Shown one piece after another: positions 8,401 to 15,112 of a stretch of 19,366 nucleotides of DNA (position 1 is the first letter of the stretch; each line of letters opens with the position of its first letter). Origin of the DNA: Candidatus Peregrinibacteria bacterium (GTDB taxonomy: Bacteria > Patescibacteriota > Gracilibacteria > UBA1369 > UM-FILTER-53-11); contig JAHFJU010000023.1 in assembly GCA_023245725.1 (NCBI GenBank), forward strand, positions 1 through 19,366. The letters run 5' to 3'. A program made the translations under genes and the position numbers. The notes beneath the pieces are model-generated. The model was not told the DNA's origin and did no database searches. It worked only from the letters and a program-made list of their open reading frames with translations.

Positions 8401-8438
8401 TTCGAAAAATTCGATCTACGCGTACGACTCGAAAATAA
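5418..8438 (+). CDS. Large cell-surface protein with Ig-like modules and Cys-rich stalk
   Basis: About 1,006 aa if read from 5418. The frame is open from a TAA at 5403, and translation from 5418 gives a typical anchor: Lys/Arg-rich FFTKKR, then a hydrophobic stretch VVIALIAVTVLGAALFVL. The first ordinary start codon is TTG 5454, which removes the basic residues, so ATA 5418 may be the true start. Numbering from TTG 5454, a beta-rich domain (about 30-190) precedes three loosely similar modules (about 200-350, 375-540, 555-725). A Cys-rich stretch (about 733-892) has C-x-C-x-GF-x-YD and C-x-DGQ-x-LN repeats, then comes a Ser/Gly/Thr linker (about 902-940). The tail is TGPDASMY, a hydrophobic stretch, and a basic end RKIRSTRTTRK, like a C-terminal wall or membrane sorting signal. 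Function is unknown; adhesion or surface-layer roles are plausible. The first two thirds look more AT-rich than the stalk. Confidence 0.8.
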   Translation: MKFFTKKRVVIALIAVTVLGAALFVLKNGGGLKGAIPGAYLLITGENYPIQPDSFLLDDQFRDVIKFQAKEYNTAVTNHITFNNIKISVLKYKNNNIVDGNVSACASFRLVLKNQFDVVLSDVVDMSSTGITTITFRDNSTPFYFDNDFIDFAIQSRLKQNCTSSNVDSFIARLNIGDISYTADRSLPLSDIAELLIGKLDVIPPSVILNVQNPGQPTGGNMPKVGALTDVLRVNIRVDGNTELSAIHLNLIVPEADTHPSHLATLSNKLGLAFFLKDKNNTEIRVSGPDQYFDNNSEKDFALSGAQLTPDNSPYILIVKAAPNSSDDNPSFRLRIDGFIGTRMESNFPQGGIITNKFTIVPSLDSELSSDTDASVGAFVSASQIKLPSIGNITKIDTNNPTSISVPLGSQSLTDVFKFKITTTEPNKFIKQIIFKLKDQRDSVDINKLNFVLFDTTPEPDMPNIFATINSTSNTVTFNNDSHDANSPISWPAGHEFALKISPKAAAVGSLNNKKITIGIENNSSVSVHDSVVNFLGAPTWGSNYTFVDNNRAAPPPPAVIECTAENKCIHSITLDTIDAQSFQSGDNTLKGVFGFTITPSRNTTLSSLTVSLDSTGQLHPAAGSRIKAELVMLNTHIDAATHSSVTTEQVLAGPFFPTYGSIDSYTFRQLGRTLFANTPKKFIIRAKIVDQNGAVDEQQTFKFAIKNVTDVVLTMNNAVSLPSPILGNLMTIAAADAQVAPAQCGEHEQANPAAPGCICTGGFTYDSTSQQCVEQNDGGNDALNVCADGQQLNAQNQCVAIPVVDACPATPAIEESIPAGGCPIPPPPSADLCINIPDVQATMPTGKMGDGAGGCVNIPVRTPEKTCTEQGKFEYAGPTRGGLSNGTCIPCPVKDFISSNMTCIISATGDSKDKTSGSSGSGTNTANGSSSASGSTSGSASNSGTNSQLHGSALDAGLNGSTRLVRMPERGNTGPDASMYIAFASLSPAAAYLIRKIRSTRTTRK

Positions 8439-8451
8439 AGTGCATTTTCGT

Positions 8452-8480
8452 TTGACGTGTAATACGTTTCATAGTAGATT
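8452..8480 (+). promoter_or_regulatory. Probable nusA promoter
   Basis: TTGACG (8452-8457), a 17-base spacer and TAGATT (8475-8480) fit a housekeeping promoter. The transcript would begin near 8487, giving a leader of about 90 bases that opens with a hairpin. TATATT (8559-8564) near the ATG is an alternative. Confidence 0.45.
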
Positions 8481-8485
8481 TACCA

Positions 8486-8506
8486 CGGATTTCGGCAGGA
8501 AATCCG
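8486..8506. repeat. Hairpin in the nusA leader or terminator of the upstream gene
   Basis: CGGATTTC (8486-8493) and GAAATCCG (8499-8506) form a perfect 8-bp stem with a GGCAG loop. A weak T-rich stretch follows. The 5' arm could instead pair with AAATCC at 8521-8526, so two alternative folds are possible. Confidence 0.55.
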
Positions 8507-8575
8507 CATTTTCATGTAAAAAATCCCGCCGCATTCTGATTCTTTTTACTTTCTACTCTATATTTTTCTCTCTCT

Positions 8576-9868
8576 ATGCAGTCCCAATTCATTGCAGCCA
8601 TTAATCAATTATGTGACGAAAAAAATCTTCCCCGTGATGTAGTTCTCGAAACAGTTAAAGCTGCAATTCGTGCTGCGTATAGAAAAGATTATGGAACTCG
8701 TGATCAAAGTATCGATGTTGGTTTAGACGAAAAATCAGGCAACATTGCTATTTATCTTGTAAAAAAAGTTGTAGAAAAAGTTGAAATTGAAGATCAGGAA
8801 TTAACAGTAAAAGAGGCGAAGCAGTTTTTGAAAACTCCAAAAATCGGCGACGAAGTTAGGCTCGATGTAACACCGATTGGTTATGGAAGAATCGCTGCAC
8901 AGTCAGCAAAACAGGTTATTATTCAGCGTTTGCAAGAGGCGGAGAGAGAGCTTATGTATCAGACATTTAAAGATCGTGAAAATGAACTTTTGAATGCGCT
9001 TGTGCATCGTGTTGAAGGGCGAAATGTATTTATCGACCTCGATAAAGTTACTGCAATTTTGCCAGCAGATGAGCAAATTCCGGGAGAACGTTATTTCGGA
9101 GGTCAGCGAATTAAAATTTATCTCGATCGTGTTATTAAAACTCCTAAAGGGCCGCAGCTCCTCATTTCTCGAACTCACCCAAAGTTGGTTCAGAAGTTGC
9201 TCGAGCTTGAAATTCCTGAAATTAAAGCCGGACTTGTTGAGATTAAAGCAATTTCTCGTTTACCGGGAATGCGTTGCAAGATAGCTGTTAATTCTACCGA
9301 TCCTAAGGTTGATCCTATCGGCGCGTGTGTTGGGCAAAAAGGTGTTCGTGTTCAAAACGTTACCGACGAATTGAGCGGAGAACGTATCGATGTTATTCAA
9401 TGGCACTTGGAGCCACGCCGTTTTCTTGAGGCTGCATTATCTCCTGCAAAAATTACATTTATCGATCTCGATATTGAAGGTCGCAGAGCTCGCGTTTATG
9501 TAACTCCAGATCAGCGTCCGTTGGCTATTGGTAAGCAAGGACAGAACGTTCGTCTTGCATCGCAACTTGCTCGTTTAGAAATAGATATTTTAGATGCGAA
9601 AGATATTCCTGAAGATGCAGTTCGAAAGGCTGCTGAAGAACGCCAAAAGGCTAACGCACCTATGGAGGCGCCAAAAGAGAAAGAGCACGTTTCTGAAATT
9701 AAAAATCTTGATGGTATTACAGCCGACATTGTTGCAAAACTTGCCGGTGCAAATCTTACAAGTGTTGAACAACTTAGAGGACTTACTGCAAAAGACTTTG
9801 CTTCAATTGAAGGAATTTCTGAGGCAGATGGTGCGATAGTTGCCGATGCGATGAAGAAAGTTAAGTAA
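8576..9868 (+). CDS. nusA: Transcription termination/antitermination factor NusA
   Basis: 430 aa. NusA binds RNA polymerase and controls pausing, termination and antitermination. The polymerase-binding N-terminal domain spans about 1-125 (AIRAAYRKDYG, IGDEVRLDV, GRIAAQSAKQVIIQRLQEAE). An S1 domain follows (about 135-200, ending in LLISRTHP). KH1 runs about 200-280 with VDPIGACVGQKGVRVQNV and the ERIDVIQW strand. KH2 follows with PLAIGKQGQNVRLASQL. A short C-terminal helix-hairpin-helix unit (about 375-430) ends the protein, so it has one such repeat, not the two acidic repeats of E. coli. The leader just before the ATG is pyrimidine-rich and has no Shine-Dalgarno sequence. It is transcribed alone, with its own terminator, whereas in many bacteria nusA sits with rimP and infB. 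Confidence 0.97.
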   Translation: MQSQFIAAINQLCDEKNLPRDVVLETVKAAIRAAYRKDYGTRDQSIDVGLDEKSGNIAIYLVKKVVEKVEIEDQELTVKEAKQFLKTPKIGDEVRLDVTPIGYGRIAAQSAKQVIIQRLQEAERELMYQTFKDRENELLNALVHRVEGRNVFIDLDKVTAILPADEQIPGERYFGGQRIKIYLDRVIKTPKGPQLLISRTHPKLVQKLLELEIPEIKAGLVEIKAISRLPGMRCKIAVNSTDPKVDPIGACVGQKGVRVQNVTDELSGERIDVIQWHLEPRRFLEAALSPAKITFIDLDIEGRRARVYVTPDQRPLAIGKQGQNVRLASQLARLEIDILDAKDIPEDAVRKAAEERQKANAPMEAPKEKEHVSEIKNLDGITADIVAKLAGANLTSVEQLRGLTAKDFASIEGISEADGAIVADAMKKVK

Positions 9869-9892
9869 TATCTAGAAAAAGCGCATTGTAGT

Positions 9893-9924
9893 GGGCTCTG
9901 TCAGCATATGATGGAGCCCTTTTT
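9893..9924 (+). terminator. Intrinsic terminator of nusA
   Basis: GGGCTC (9893-9898) pairs with GAGCCC (9914-9919). An inner TCA/TGA pair tightens the loop, and TTTTT (9920-9924) follows. It is the clearest terminator in the window. Confidence 0.85.
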
Positions 9925-9926
9925 CG

Positions 9927-9942
9927 TGGTATAATTAAAGGA
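9927..9942 (+). promoter_or_regulatory. Promoter and ribosome binding site of the pilB-like gene
   Basis: TGGTATAAT (9927-9935) is an extended -10 directly after the nusA terminator. AAAGGA (9937-9942) ten bases before ATG 9953 is one of the few Shine-Dalgarno-like sites in the window, but a start 7 bases after the -10 would fall at its end. Confidence 0.5.
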
Positions 9943-9952
9943 AACAAATTAA

Positions 9953-10363
9953 ATGAAAACAACTTCTCTCAAGGTGGCGAGTAGCGGTTCGCACGACCCG
10001 ACAAATGAACAGAATTCGAGTCAGGTTCTTGCAAATATAAATCGCGATGCAGAAGATAAAGAGGCTCAACAAAAAGCCAAGGAATTAAATATTCCGTTTG
10101 TTGATGTTGCACGTTTTCCTCTTAACCCTGATGTGCTTAAAGTAATGACTCTCGAAGAGGCTCAAAAGGCTGTTGTAATGCCTTTTTATAAAACTGGAAA
10201 GACTTATCGTTTTGCGCTTGCTGATCCCATTAATGCAGATACAAAGGCTTTAATTGAAGCTATGGTTGCGAAGGGGTTTACCATCGAGCAGTACATTGCT
10301 TCTCGATCGAGCATTGCAGAAGGCCAAAAATGGTATGCAAGCAATCAAAAAAGAGGAGATTAA
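9953..10363 (+). pseudogene. GspE/PilB N-terminal domain (5' part of a split gene)
   Basis: 136 aa. A polar N-terminus is followed by an MshEN/GspE-N type domain (about 40-130): AKELNIPFVDVARFPLNPDVLK, VMPFYKTGKTYRFALADP and DTKALIEAMVAKGF (in pieces). This domain normally sits at the front of a type II secretion/type IV pilus assembly ATPase. The frame stops at 10361 just after an A6 run (10347-10352). Removing one A lets it read straight into the ATPase frame, giving a protein of about 565 aa, the normal family length. So the two frames are most likely one gene broken by a one-base insertion, or a sequencing error, or a gene using +1 frameshifting. Independent expression of this small domain is less likely. 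Confidence 0.75.
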
Positions 10364-11648
10364 AAATATCGTTGCAGAAAAAGATATTCAATTTGAAAAG
10401 GAGCTTGAAAACATGGCGAAGCTAAAAGTTGAACTTGAAAAATTGCCTGCTGAAGAGGCTCTAAATATGTTGAACGTATCGGCGATTAAGGCTGGTGCAT
10501 CAGATATTCACTACGAGCCTGACGAGACAAGATGCGTGCTGCGTTTTCGTATAGATGGAGTTTTGCGCACCGTGTTAGAAATTTCTCGTGACTTATATGT
10601 GCGACTTGCGAATCAATTAAAATACAAAGCTGGTATGAAAATTAACGTTGCAAGTGAGCCTCAAGATGGGCGTTATCGTTTTATAATTAATGATCGGAAT
10701 ATCGATGTTCGTGTTTCTAGTTTGCCGCTCGAATTTGGCGAATCGTTTGTATGTCGCGTGCTCGATAGTGGTAAAAAATTTAAGACACTTGAAGAATTGG
10801 GATTTTCTGGCCGTGCGCTTAAAGCTGTTTCTGGCTGCGTAAATTTGGCTCAGGGCATGGTTTTAGTTACTGGTCCTACTGGTTCTGGAAAAACCACTAC
10901 GTTGTATGTTTTGTTAAATATGCTTAATCAGCCAGATGTAAAAATTATTACACTTGAAGATCCTATTGAATATCACATGAAGGGAATCACGCAAAGTCAG
11001 GTGAATGAAAAAAGGGGATACACTTTCGGTGGAGGTCTTCGTGCGGTTCTTCGTCATGACCCAGATGTTGTGATGATTGGTGAAATTCGTGACAATGAAA
11101 CAGCCGATGTCGCTGTTCAGGCCGCGCTTACAGGCCACGTTCTTTTGGCTACAGTGCATACAAATAGCGCGATCGAAACGGTTACACGTTTGGTGACGAT
11201 TGGGGTTTCTCCTTTAATGATTGCGCCTGCAGTTTCGCTTATCACAGCTCAGCGTTTAGTTCGCCGTTTGTGCGATTCGTGTTCGATTGAAAGGCCGATT
11301 ACAGAAAACGAACGAAAAGAATTTGGAAAAATTATTGATGGAGTTATTGATGCTCAACCCGAAGAAGGTGCTGTGTTAAAGGATTCTTTCGCAAAGCAAA
11401 CAACTATAAAAGCCTCAAAGGGTTGCGAAAAATGTAACATGATCGGATACCGTGGGCAGTTGGTCATTAGCGAAGTACTTCACTTTGATGATGATATTCG
11501 CGAAGCGGTGCTCGATAATAAAACACCGCGACAACTAATGACTATCGCGCGAAAAAAAGGTTTTCTAACAATGGCCGAAGATGGCCTTATGAAGGCTTTA
11601 TCTGGGCAGACAACTTATGAAGAGGTGACGAGGGTGACGTTGGTGTAA
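10334..11648 (+). pseudogene. pilB: PilB/GspE-type assembly ATPase (3' part of a split gene)
   Basis: 437 aa from ATG 10334. This is the hexameric ATPase that powers pilus assembly or type II secretion at the inner membrane. Motifs are intact: SDIHYEPDE and LRFRIDGVLR of the N2 domain, Walker A GPTGSGKTTTLY, the Asp box ITLEDPIEY, Walker B VVMIGEIRDNETADVAVQAA, the His box TGHVLLATVHTNSA, and a zinc-binding CxxC pair (LCDSC, GCEKC). The missing front domain is in the preceding frame. If made alone it could start at ATG 10334, within the end of the first part, with AGAAGG about a dozen bases upstream. No pilC, pilT, pilin or prepilin peptidase gene is in the window. Its last 62 bases overlap the minus-strand dprA gene. 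Family is certain; whether a full protein is made is not. Confidence 0.85.
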
Positions 11649-12345
11649 GTGCTTTAAATCCTAAAATTTCAATAATATCTGCGGTTGAGGTGACTAAATG
11701 TGCCGCCCCTTTTTTTATTAATTCATTTGTGCCTTCGCTATTTTCGCTGAAGATTGAGCCAGGAACAGCAAACACCTCGCGATTGTATTCAAGAGAAAAG
11801 TCGGCCGTAAATAGCGCGCCCGATTTTTTAGGTGCTTCAATAACAATAGTCGCAATCGACATTCCTGCAATTATTCGGTTGCGTTCAATGAAGTGATATT
11901 TCGCTCCCGTGTCGCTGTTTGGGTACTCTGAAATAATCGCGCCGCCAGTTTCTATAATTTTTTCGGCGAGTGTAATGTTCGCGCGCGGGCTAATATTTTC
12001 AAGCCCTGAGCCAAGTATCGCGATTGTTTTTCCGCTATCTATGGTCGAATTTTTACTGGCCGCAAGTGCTCCCTCATGTGCCGCGGTGTCGATTCCATAA
12101 GCGAGGCCGCTCACGATTGTGAATCCCGCTAATGCTAGTTCAAAGGCAAATTTGTGCGCTGTTTCGATTCCTCTAATACTTGGGTGTCGCGTGCCTACTA
12201 TTGCAATGAATGTGTCTGTCGGATTAATTGATCCTAAATAATTTAATGAGGATGGAGAGTCTGCAAGCTGCCTTAGTAGTGGAGGAAATTCCGCGTCGAT
12301 TGAGTGAATACGTCGAGATTCAAAATGCGTCTGTATGTTTTTCAT
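11587..12345 (-). CDS. dprA: DNA processing protein DprA (compact form)
   Basis: 252 aa. DprA loads RecA onto incoming single-stranded DNA during natural transformation. The Rossmann-like core is complete: IVGTRHPSIRG, SGLAYGIDTAAHEGAL, IAILGSGLENISPRAN, GAIISEYP, HFIERNRIIAGMS, and SGALFTADFSLEYNREVFAVPG followed by GTNELIKKGA. There is almost no N-terminal SAM-like region and no C-terminal winged helix; many DprA proteins are 290-380 aa, so this is a minimal version. The last 20 residues are encoded antisense to the end of pilB and have a Ser/Pro-rich, low-conservation look, so the frame may have extended into pilB secondarily. The ATG lies in the arm of a perfect palindrome, and a TATAAG -10 ends seven bases upstream, suggesting a leaderless transcript. 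Confidence 0.92.
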   Translation of the reverse strand: MKNIQTHFESRRIHSIDAEFPPLLRQLADSPSSLNYLGSINPTDTFIAIVGTRHPSIRGIETAHKFAFELALAGFTIVSGLAYGIDTAAHEGALAASKNSTIDSGKTIAILGSGLENISPRANITLAEKIIETGGAIISEYPNSDTGAKYHFIERNRIIAGMSIATIVIEAPKKSGALFTADFSLEYNREVFAVPGSIFSENSEGTNELIKKGAAHLVTSTADIIEILGFKALTPTSPSSPLHKLSAQIKPS

Positions 12346-12353
12346 ACAGACGC
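12327..12353. promoter_or_regulatory. Perfect palindrome over the dprA start codon
   Basis: GCGTCTGTATG (12327-12337) and CATACAGACGC (12343-12353) are perfect 11-base complements around five T residues. The dprA ATG (complement of 12343-12345) is in it, and the -10 TATAAG (12353-12358) abuts it. It could be an operator at the transcription start, or an RNA hairpin hiding the start codon if the transcript begins further upstream. Confidence 0.7.
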
Positions 12354-12358
12354 TTATA
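12353..12358 (-). promoter_or_regulatory. -10 element of dprA
   Basis: The minus strand reads TGATATAAG, an extended -10 type, with seven bases to the ATG. Confidence 0.45.
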
Positions 12359-12407
12359 TCACACGATTATGAACTAATTATGAACGAAAACTGAAATTGC
12401 TTATTCC

Positions 12408-12863
12408 CTATTTTACACATTTGTCTGCAGTGTCATTTACGTCGCTTTCGCATAAATCTTTGTTGATTCCTTGTTTTTCACCTACAAATGCTTGTGCGCA
12501 GACCGAATTGGCAGTTGTAATTGGGGCGCAATTACTCCTGTCATATGCGTTTACGGCTATATCTGATGCTTTTGTAAGGCATGATACGAATTCAGTTCTT
12601 GCACCAACTACACAATCATTTCTAGTTGTCTCTGGTTCAAATGGATAAGCCGCGTCTGGTAATTGTGCGCATGCTGCAACCTTTGTGGGTAAGGCACTCG
12701 TACATGCTTTAACAGCTTCTTGAACTTGTTTAAGTCGAGATTTTGATTCGGCCTCGGACTGCGCTGTCAACTCTGCTTGTGTTTTTTGTACAGGTGCACT
12801 GCCGCATGCGTTTAATCCTGTTGCTAGAGCCGCCGCTGCTAAATATTTAGATGGTGTATTCAT
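12408..12863 (-). CDS. Small Cys-rich lipoprotein of unknown function
   Basis: 151 aa from ATG 12863. MNTPSKYLAAAALATGLNAC is a short signal peptide with lipobox L-N-A-C, so Cys20 should be lipidated and the mature protein membrane-tethered outside. The mature part has a short polar, coiled-coil-like stretch (AELTAQSEAESKSRLKQVQEA, in pieces) and then eight cysteines spread through the last 100 residues, an even number that suggests four disulfides. An in-frame ATG 54 bases upstream at 12917 would add a non-signal sequence and overlap the purM promoter, so it is rejected. It is 62 bases upstream of dprA on the same strand and divergent from purM. I do not recognise the family. A role in envelope or uptake is only a guess from dprA being next to it. 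Confidence 0.7.
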   Translation of the reverse strand: MNTPSKYLAAAALATGLNACGSAPVQKTQAELTAQSEAESKSRLKQVQEAVKACTSALPTKVAACAQLPDAAYPFEPETTRNDCVVGARTEFVSCLTKASDIAVNAYDRSNCAPITTANSVCAQAFVGEKQGINKDLCESDVNDTADKCVK

Positions 12864-12868
12864 ATGTG

Positions 12869-12917
12869 AGTATACAAAATGAGAGGTCAATTTAACCGCA
12901 AAAGACATAGTTGTCAA
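12869..12917 (-). promoter_or_regulatory. Promoter region of the lipoprotein gene
   Basis: On the minus strand TATACT (12869-12874) ends five bases before the ATG. Alternatively TTGACA (12912-12917) with a 17-base spacer and TAAATT (12889-12894) gives a leader of about 20 bases. Both may be used. The -35 overlaps that of purM on the other strand. Confidence 0.5.
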
Positions 12918-12940
12918 TAGCTGATTGTATCTGTTATACT
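12911..12940 (+). promoter_or_regulatory. purM promoter, leaderless type
   Basis: TTGTCA (12911-12916), 18 bases, TATACT (12935-12940) preceded by TGT (extended -10). The start GTG 12947 is only six bases on, so transcription probably starts at the start codon. Confidence 0.7.
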
Positions 12941-12946
12941 CTCGCC

Positions 12947-14158
12947 GTGATTGATCGAATTAACTATACTCACCTAGACAACGCCAAAAATGCTTTCATT
13001 CAGGCTAGTCGTTCAACTCTCGATTTTGCAAAGGAATTTGGTTTTTGTCCCGATAGCACGTTGGGTGCGTCGAGTAACGTTTTTCAGTTGGATTTAAAGC
13101 CGTTTTTGAGTGCGCTAACAAGTCGGGCTGTTTCGTCACAGGGAGTACATCAGAGTGGTTCAGTTATTGGGCACGGCGCCTCGCCTGACTCTCTCTCAAT
13201 TACACTTATTCCCGAAGGACTTGGTACAGCCGACGATGCGCGCCCAGACGATTTATCAAGTGATGAATTGGTCGGTTTTTGGCATGAAATAGGCATAAAA
13301 ACAGTTGCAGTGATGACCAACGACGCGGCAAGTAGCGGCATGCAATCCATTTTAATCTCGTTGTATTTGCCAAGCAGCCAGCCTGAAATTGTTTTTTCAA
13401 AAGAATTTATGACAGGATTTTTGGGAGGATTTGTCGATGGCTGTCGTATTGTAAAATGTGTGTACTTCTCTGGCGAGACACCACAGTTAAAAACGAAAAT
13501 ATATCCAGGGCAGCTAGATATTGCAGGTGCTGTTTTTGGCTTGGTTCCAGCCGGATTAGCTCCTATTAAATCTTCAGAGCTAAAAGTTGGTGACTATATT
13601 GTGATGGTTGAATCGAGCGGCCCACACGAAAATGGTTACACAAGTTTGCGCGATTTGGCGACGCGTTTGCCAAATGGGTATCGCACAAAATTGCCGAGTG
13701 GAACTGAATATTGGAGCGCGCTCAATCGCGGGTCAATCCTCTATACACCTTTAATTCAAGCCATTTTAAAGCATGGGATTATGCCAACGAGTATTGAACC
13801 GATCTCTGGCCATGGATGGCAAAAACTAATGCGCAACCGCGAGAATTTCGGATATGTGATTGAACAAATGTTGCCTGTGCCGGAGCTGTTTGGTTTTGTT
13901 CAGGAGCAGAGCGGACTTTCTGTAAAAGAAATGATTTCAACTTTTAATTATGGCGCAGGTTATACTATTTTTGCCCGTACAAAAGCCGATGCCGATGCAA
14001 TTGTAAAAATCGCGGCCGATATGCCGGAGCAAAATGGCCGTAAAGGTTTACGCGCGGTTGTTGCAGGGCAGGTTGTTGATGGAAAAGGGGAGCGTTACGT
14101 CGAGGTAAAACCACTAGGTGTAAGGCTTGGTGGCGACGGATTCACGTTGAAAAAGTAA
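12947..14158 (+). CDS. purM: Phosphoribosylformylglycinamidine cyclo-ligase (AIR synthase) PurM
   Basis: 403 aa from GTG 12947. PurM closes the imidazole ring, turning FGAM into AIR with ATP in purine synthesis. Family landmarks are recognisable though divergent: DGVGTK is replaced by EGLGTADDAR (90-99), VNDI by TNDAASSGMQ (124-133), GGETAEMPG by SGETPQLK...YPGQLDIAGAVFGLV (175-200), SSGLHSNG by SSGPHENGYTSLRDL (223-237), ITGGG by ISGHGWQKL (286-294), and FNMGIGM by TFNYGAGYTIFA (332-343). It is about 55 residues longer than typical PurM. A TTG at 12911 in frame is the -35 hexamer itself, so GTG 12947 is the better start. The relaxed motifs leave some doubt about activity, but purQ/S and purL nearby support a purine role. 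Confidence 0.85.
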   Translation: MIDRINYTHLDNAKNAFIQASRSTLDFAKEFGFCPDSTLGASSNVFQLDLKPFLSALTSRAVSSQGVHQSGSVIGHGASPDSLSITLIPEGLGTADDARPDDLSSDELVGFWHEIGIKTVAVMTNDAASSGMQSILISLYLPSSQPEIVFSKEFMTGFLGGFVDGCRIVKCVYFSGETPQLKTKIYPGQLDIAGAVFGLVPAGLAPIKSSELKVGDYIVMVESSGPHENGYTSLRDLATRLPNGYRTKLPSGTEYWSALNRGSILYTPLIQAILKHGIMPTSIEPISGHGWQKLMRNRENFGYVIEQMLPVPELFGFVQEQSGLSVKEMISTFNYGAGYTIFARTKADADAIVKIAADMPEQNGRKGLRAVVAGQVVDGKGERYVEVKPLGVRLGGDGFTLKK

Positions 14159-14221
14159 ACTTATTAGTACGTCGAAAGTATTTGTGTGCAATTTTCCAAG
14201 GCGCATTATCTCGTGTTAGCT

Positions 14222-15112
14222 CTAGCCTATTGCGATTTTCCACACCCCCCTTTCTCTAAACGCTGGAATTGTTTGGCGTTTTGCGGCGTTTAGCAGTGTA
14301 GAAATTGATTTTTTTTCTGTTTCAGGTTGGTGCGATTTTGCATAGTCAGTCAGCGAAATTATTGAGCCGCCTTTTAGATATGCTATTCGTTTGTGAAGTG
14401 ATTCCATGAGTGCAAGTGCGATGATTCTCTCCATCTCTTTTGTTGATTTATTCAGATTATATGCTCGTAAAGCGTCGTAGTAAGTTTGTTTCTCTTTGTC
14501 GCGAATAATCAGCAGAGGCAAGCCACGTTGCATCATTTGATAGTTCATCAAAACACGTCCGATTCTGCCGTTTCCGTCACAAAATGGGTGGATTGTCTCG
14601 AACTCAAGGTGAAATTTGGCGATTGTATCAATAAAAAAATCCGAGATATTTTCTGTGTACTCATTAAGCAGTACGTCGGTCATTGGTTCAACTTGCTCTG
14701 GTGGGGGAGCAATGTGCATTCCAACTCTTACATATTCTCCTTTTTGCCTAAAGCGACCCGCAAATTCGTCATTTATTGCGGTTAAAAGCATGCGATGCAA
14801 AAAGAGGATTATTTCTTTGTCGATCGTCTGTAGTGGCAATTTCGTTTTTAAATAATTCATTACGCGTGCAAGATTCTTTGCCTCAAAAACCTCACGCACA
14901 CTCACTTTTCGCGACACCTCCATTTCAAGCAAAATTTTCTCAGTTTCGGCGAGCGAAAGCGTCGAGTTCTCAATTGCATTTGAGTTGTACACATTTTCTG
15001 GCAGCTCAGTTTCGTCAATCAAGGTCAACAGTGCCTCTTTGCCCTTTTTGAGGGAGTCATATTCTTTTTTAAGTGCGATGATGTCGCGCCGGATTGGCCA
15101 TGAACTTGGCAT
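14222..15112 (-). CDS. Fic family AMP-transferase with C-terminal winged helix
   Basis: 296 aa. Fic proteins move AMP (or another phosphate group) from a nucleotide to a target hydroxyl. The core motif HPFCDGNGRIGR (175-186) is complete, with catalytic His175 and the anion-binding GNGR. The flap region RVGMHIAPPPEQV (129-141) is present. An inhibitory helix motif S-x-x-x-E-N (SNAIEN, 44-49) lies in the N-terminus, making this a self-inhibited class II Fic with no separate antitoxin needed. The C-terminal part (about 250-296, ISLTDYAKSHQPETEKKSISTLL) looks like a winged helix that may bind DNA. The target is unknown. ATG 15112 gives a normal N-terminus; TATAAT two bases upstream of it is too close to be a standard -10. 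It converges on purM with 63 bases between stops. Confidence 0.9.
   Translation of the reverse strand: MPSSWPIRRDIIALKKEYDSLKKGKEALLTLIDETELPENVYNSNAIENSTLSLAETEKILLEMEVSRKVSVREVFEAKNLARVMNYLKTKLPLQTIDKEIILFLHRMLLTAINDEFAGRFRQKGEYVRVGMHIAPPPEQVEPMTDVLLNEYTENISDFFIDTIAKFHLEFETIHPFCDGNGRIGRVLMNYQMMQRGLPLLIIRDKEKQTYYDALRAYNLNKSTKEMERIIALALMESLHKRIAYLKGGSIISLTDYAKSHQPETEKKSISTLLNAAKRQTIPAFRERGVWKIAIG

Noticed and set aside
12353..12358. LexA box at dprA
   Set aside because: The CTG and CAG half-sites are 13 bases apart, not 10, and no lexA gene is in the window.
12397..12648. Plus-strand frame opposite the lipoprotein gene
   Set aside because: It is the shadow of a gene with a clear signal peptide and lipobox.
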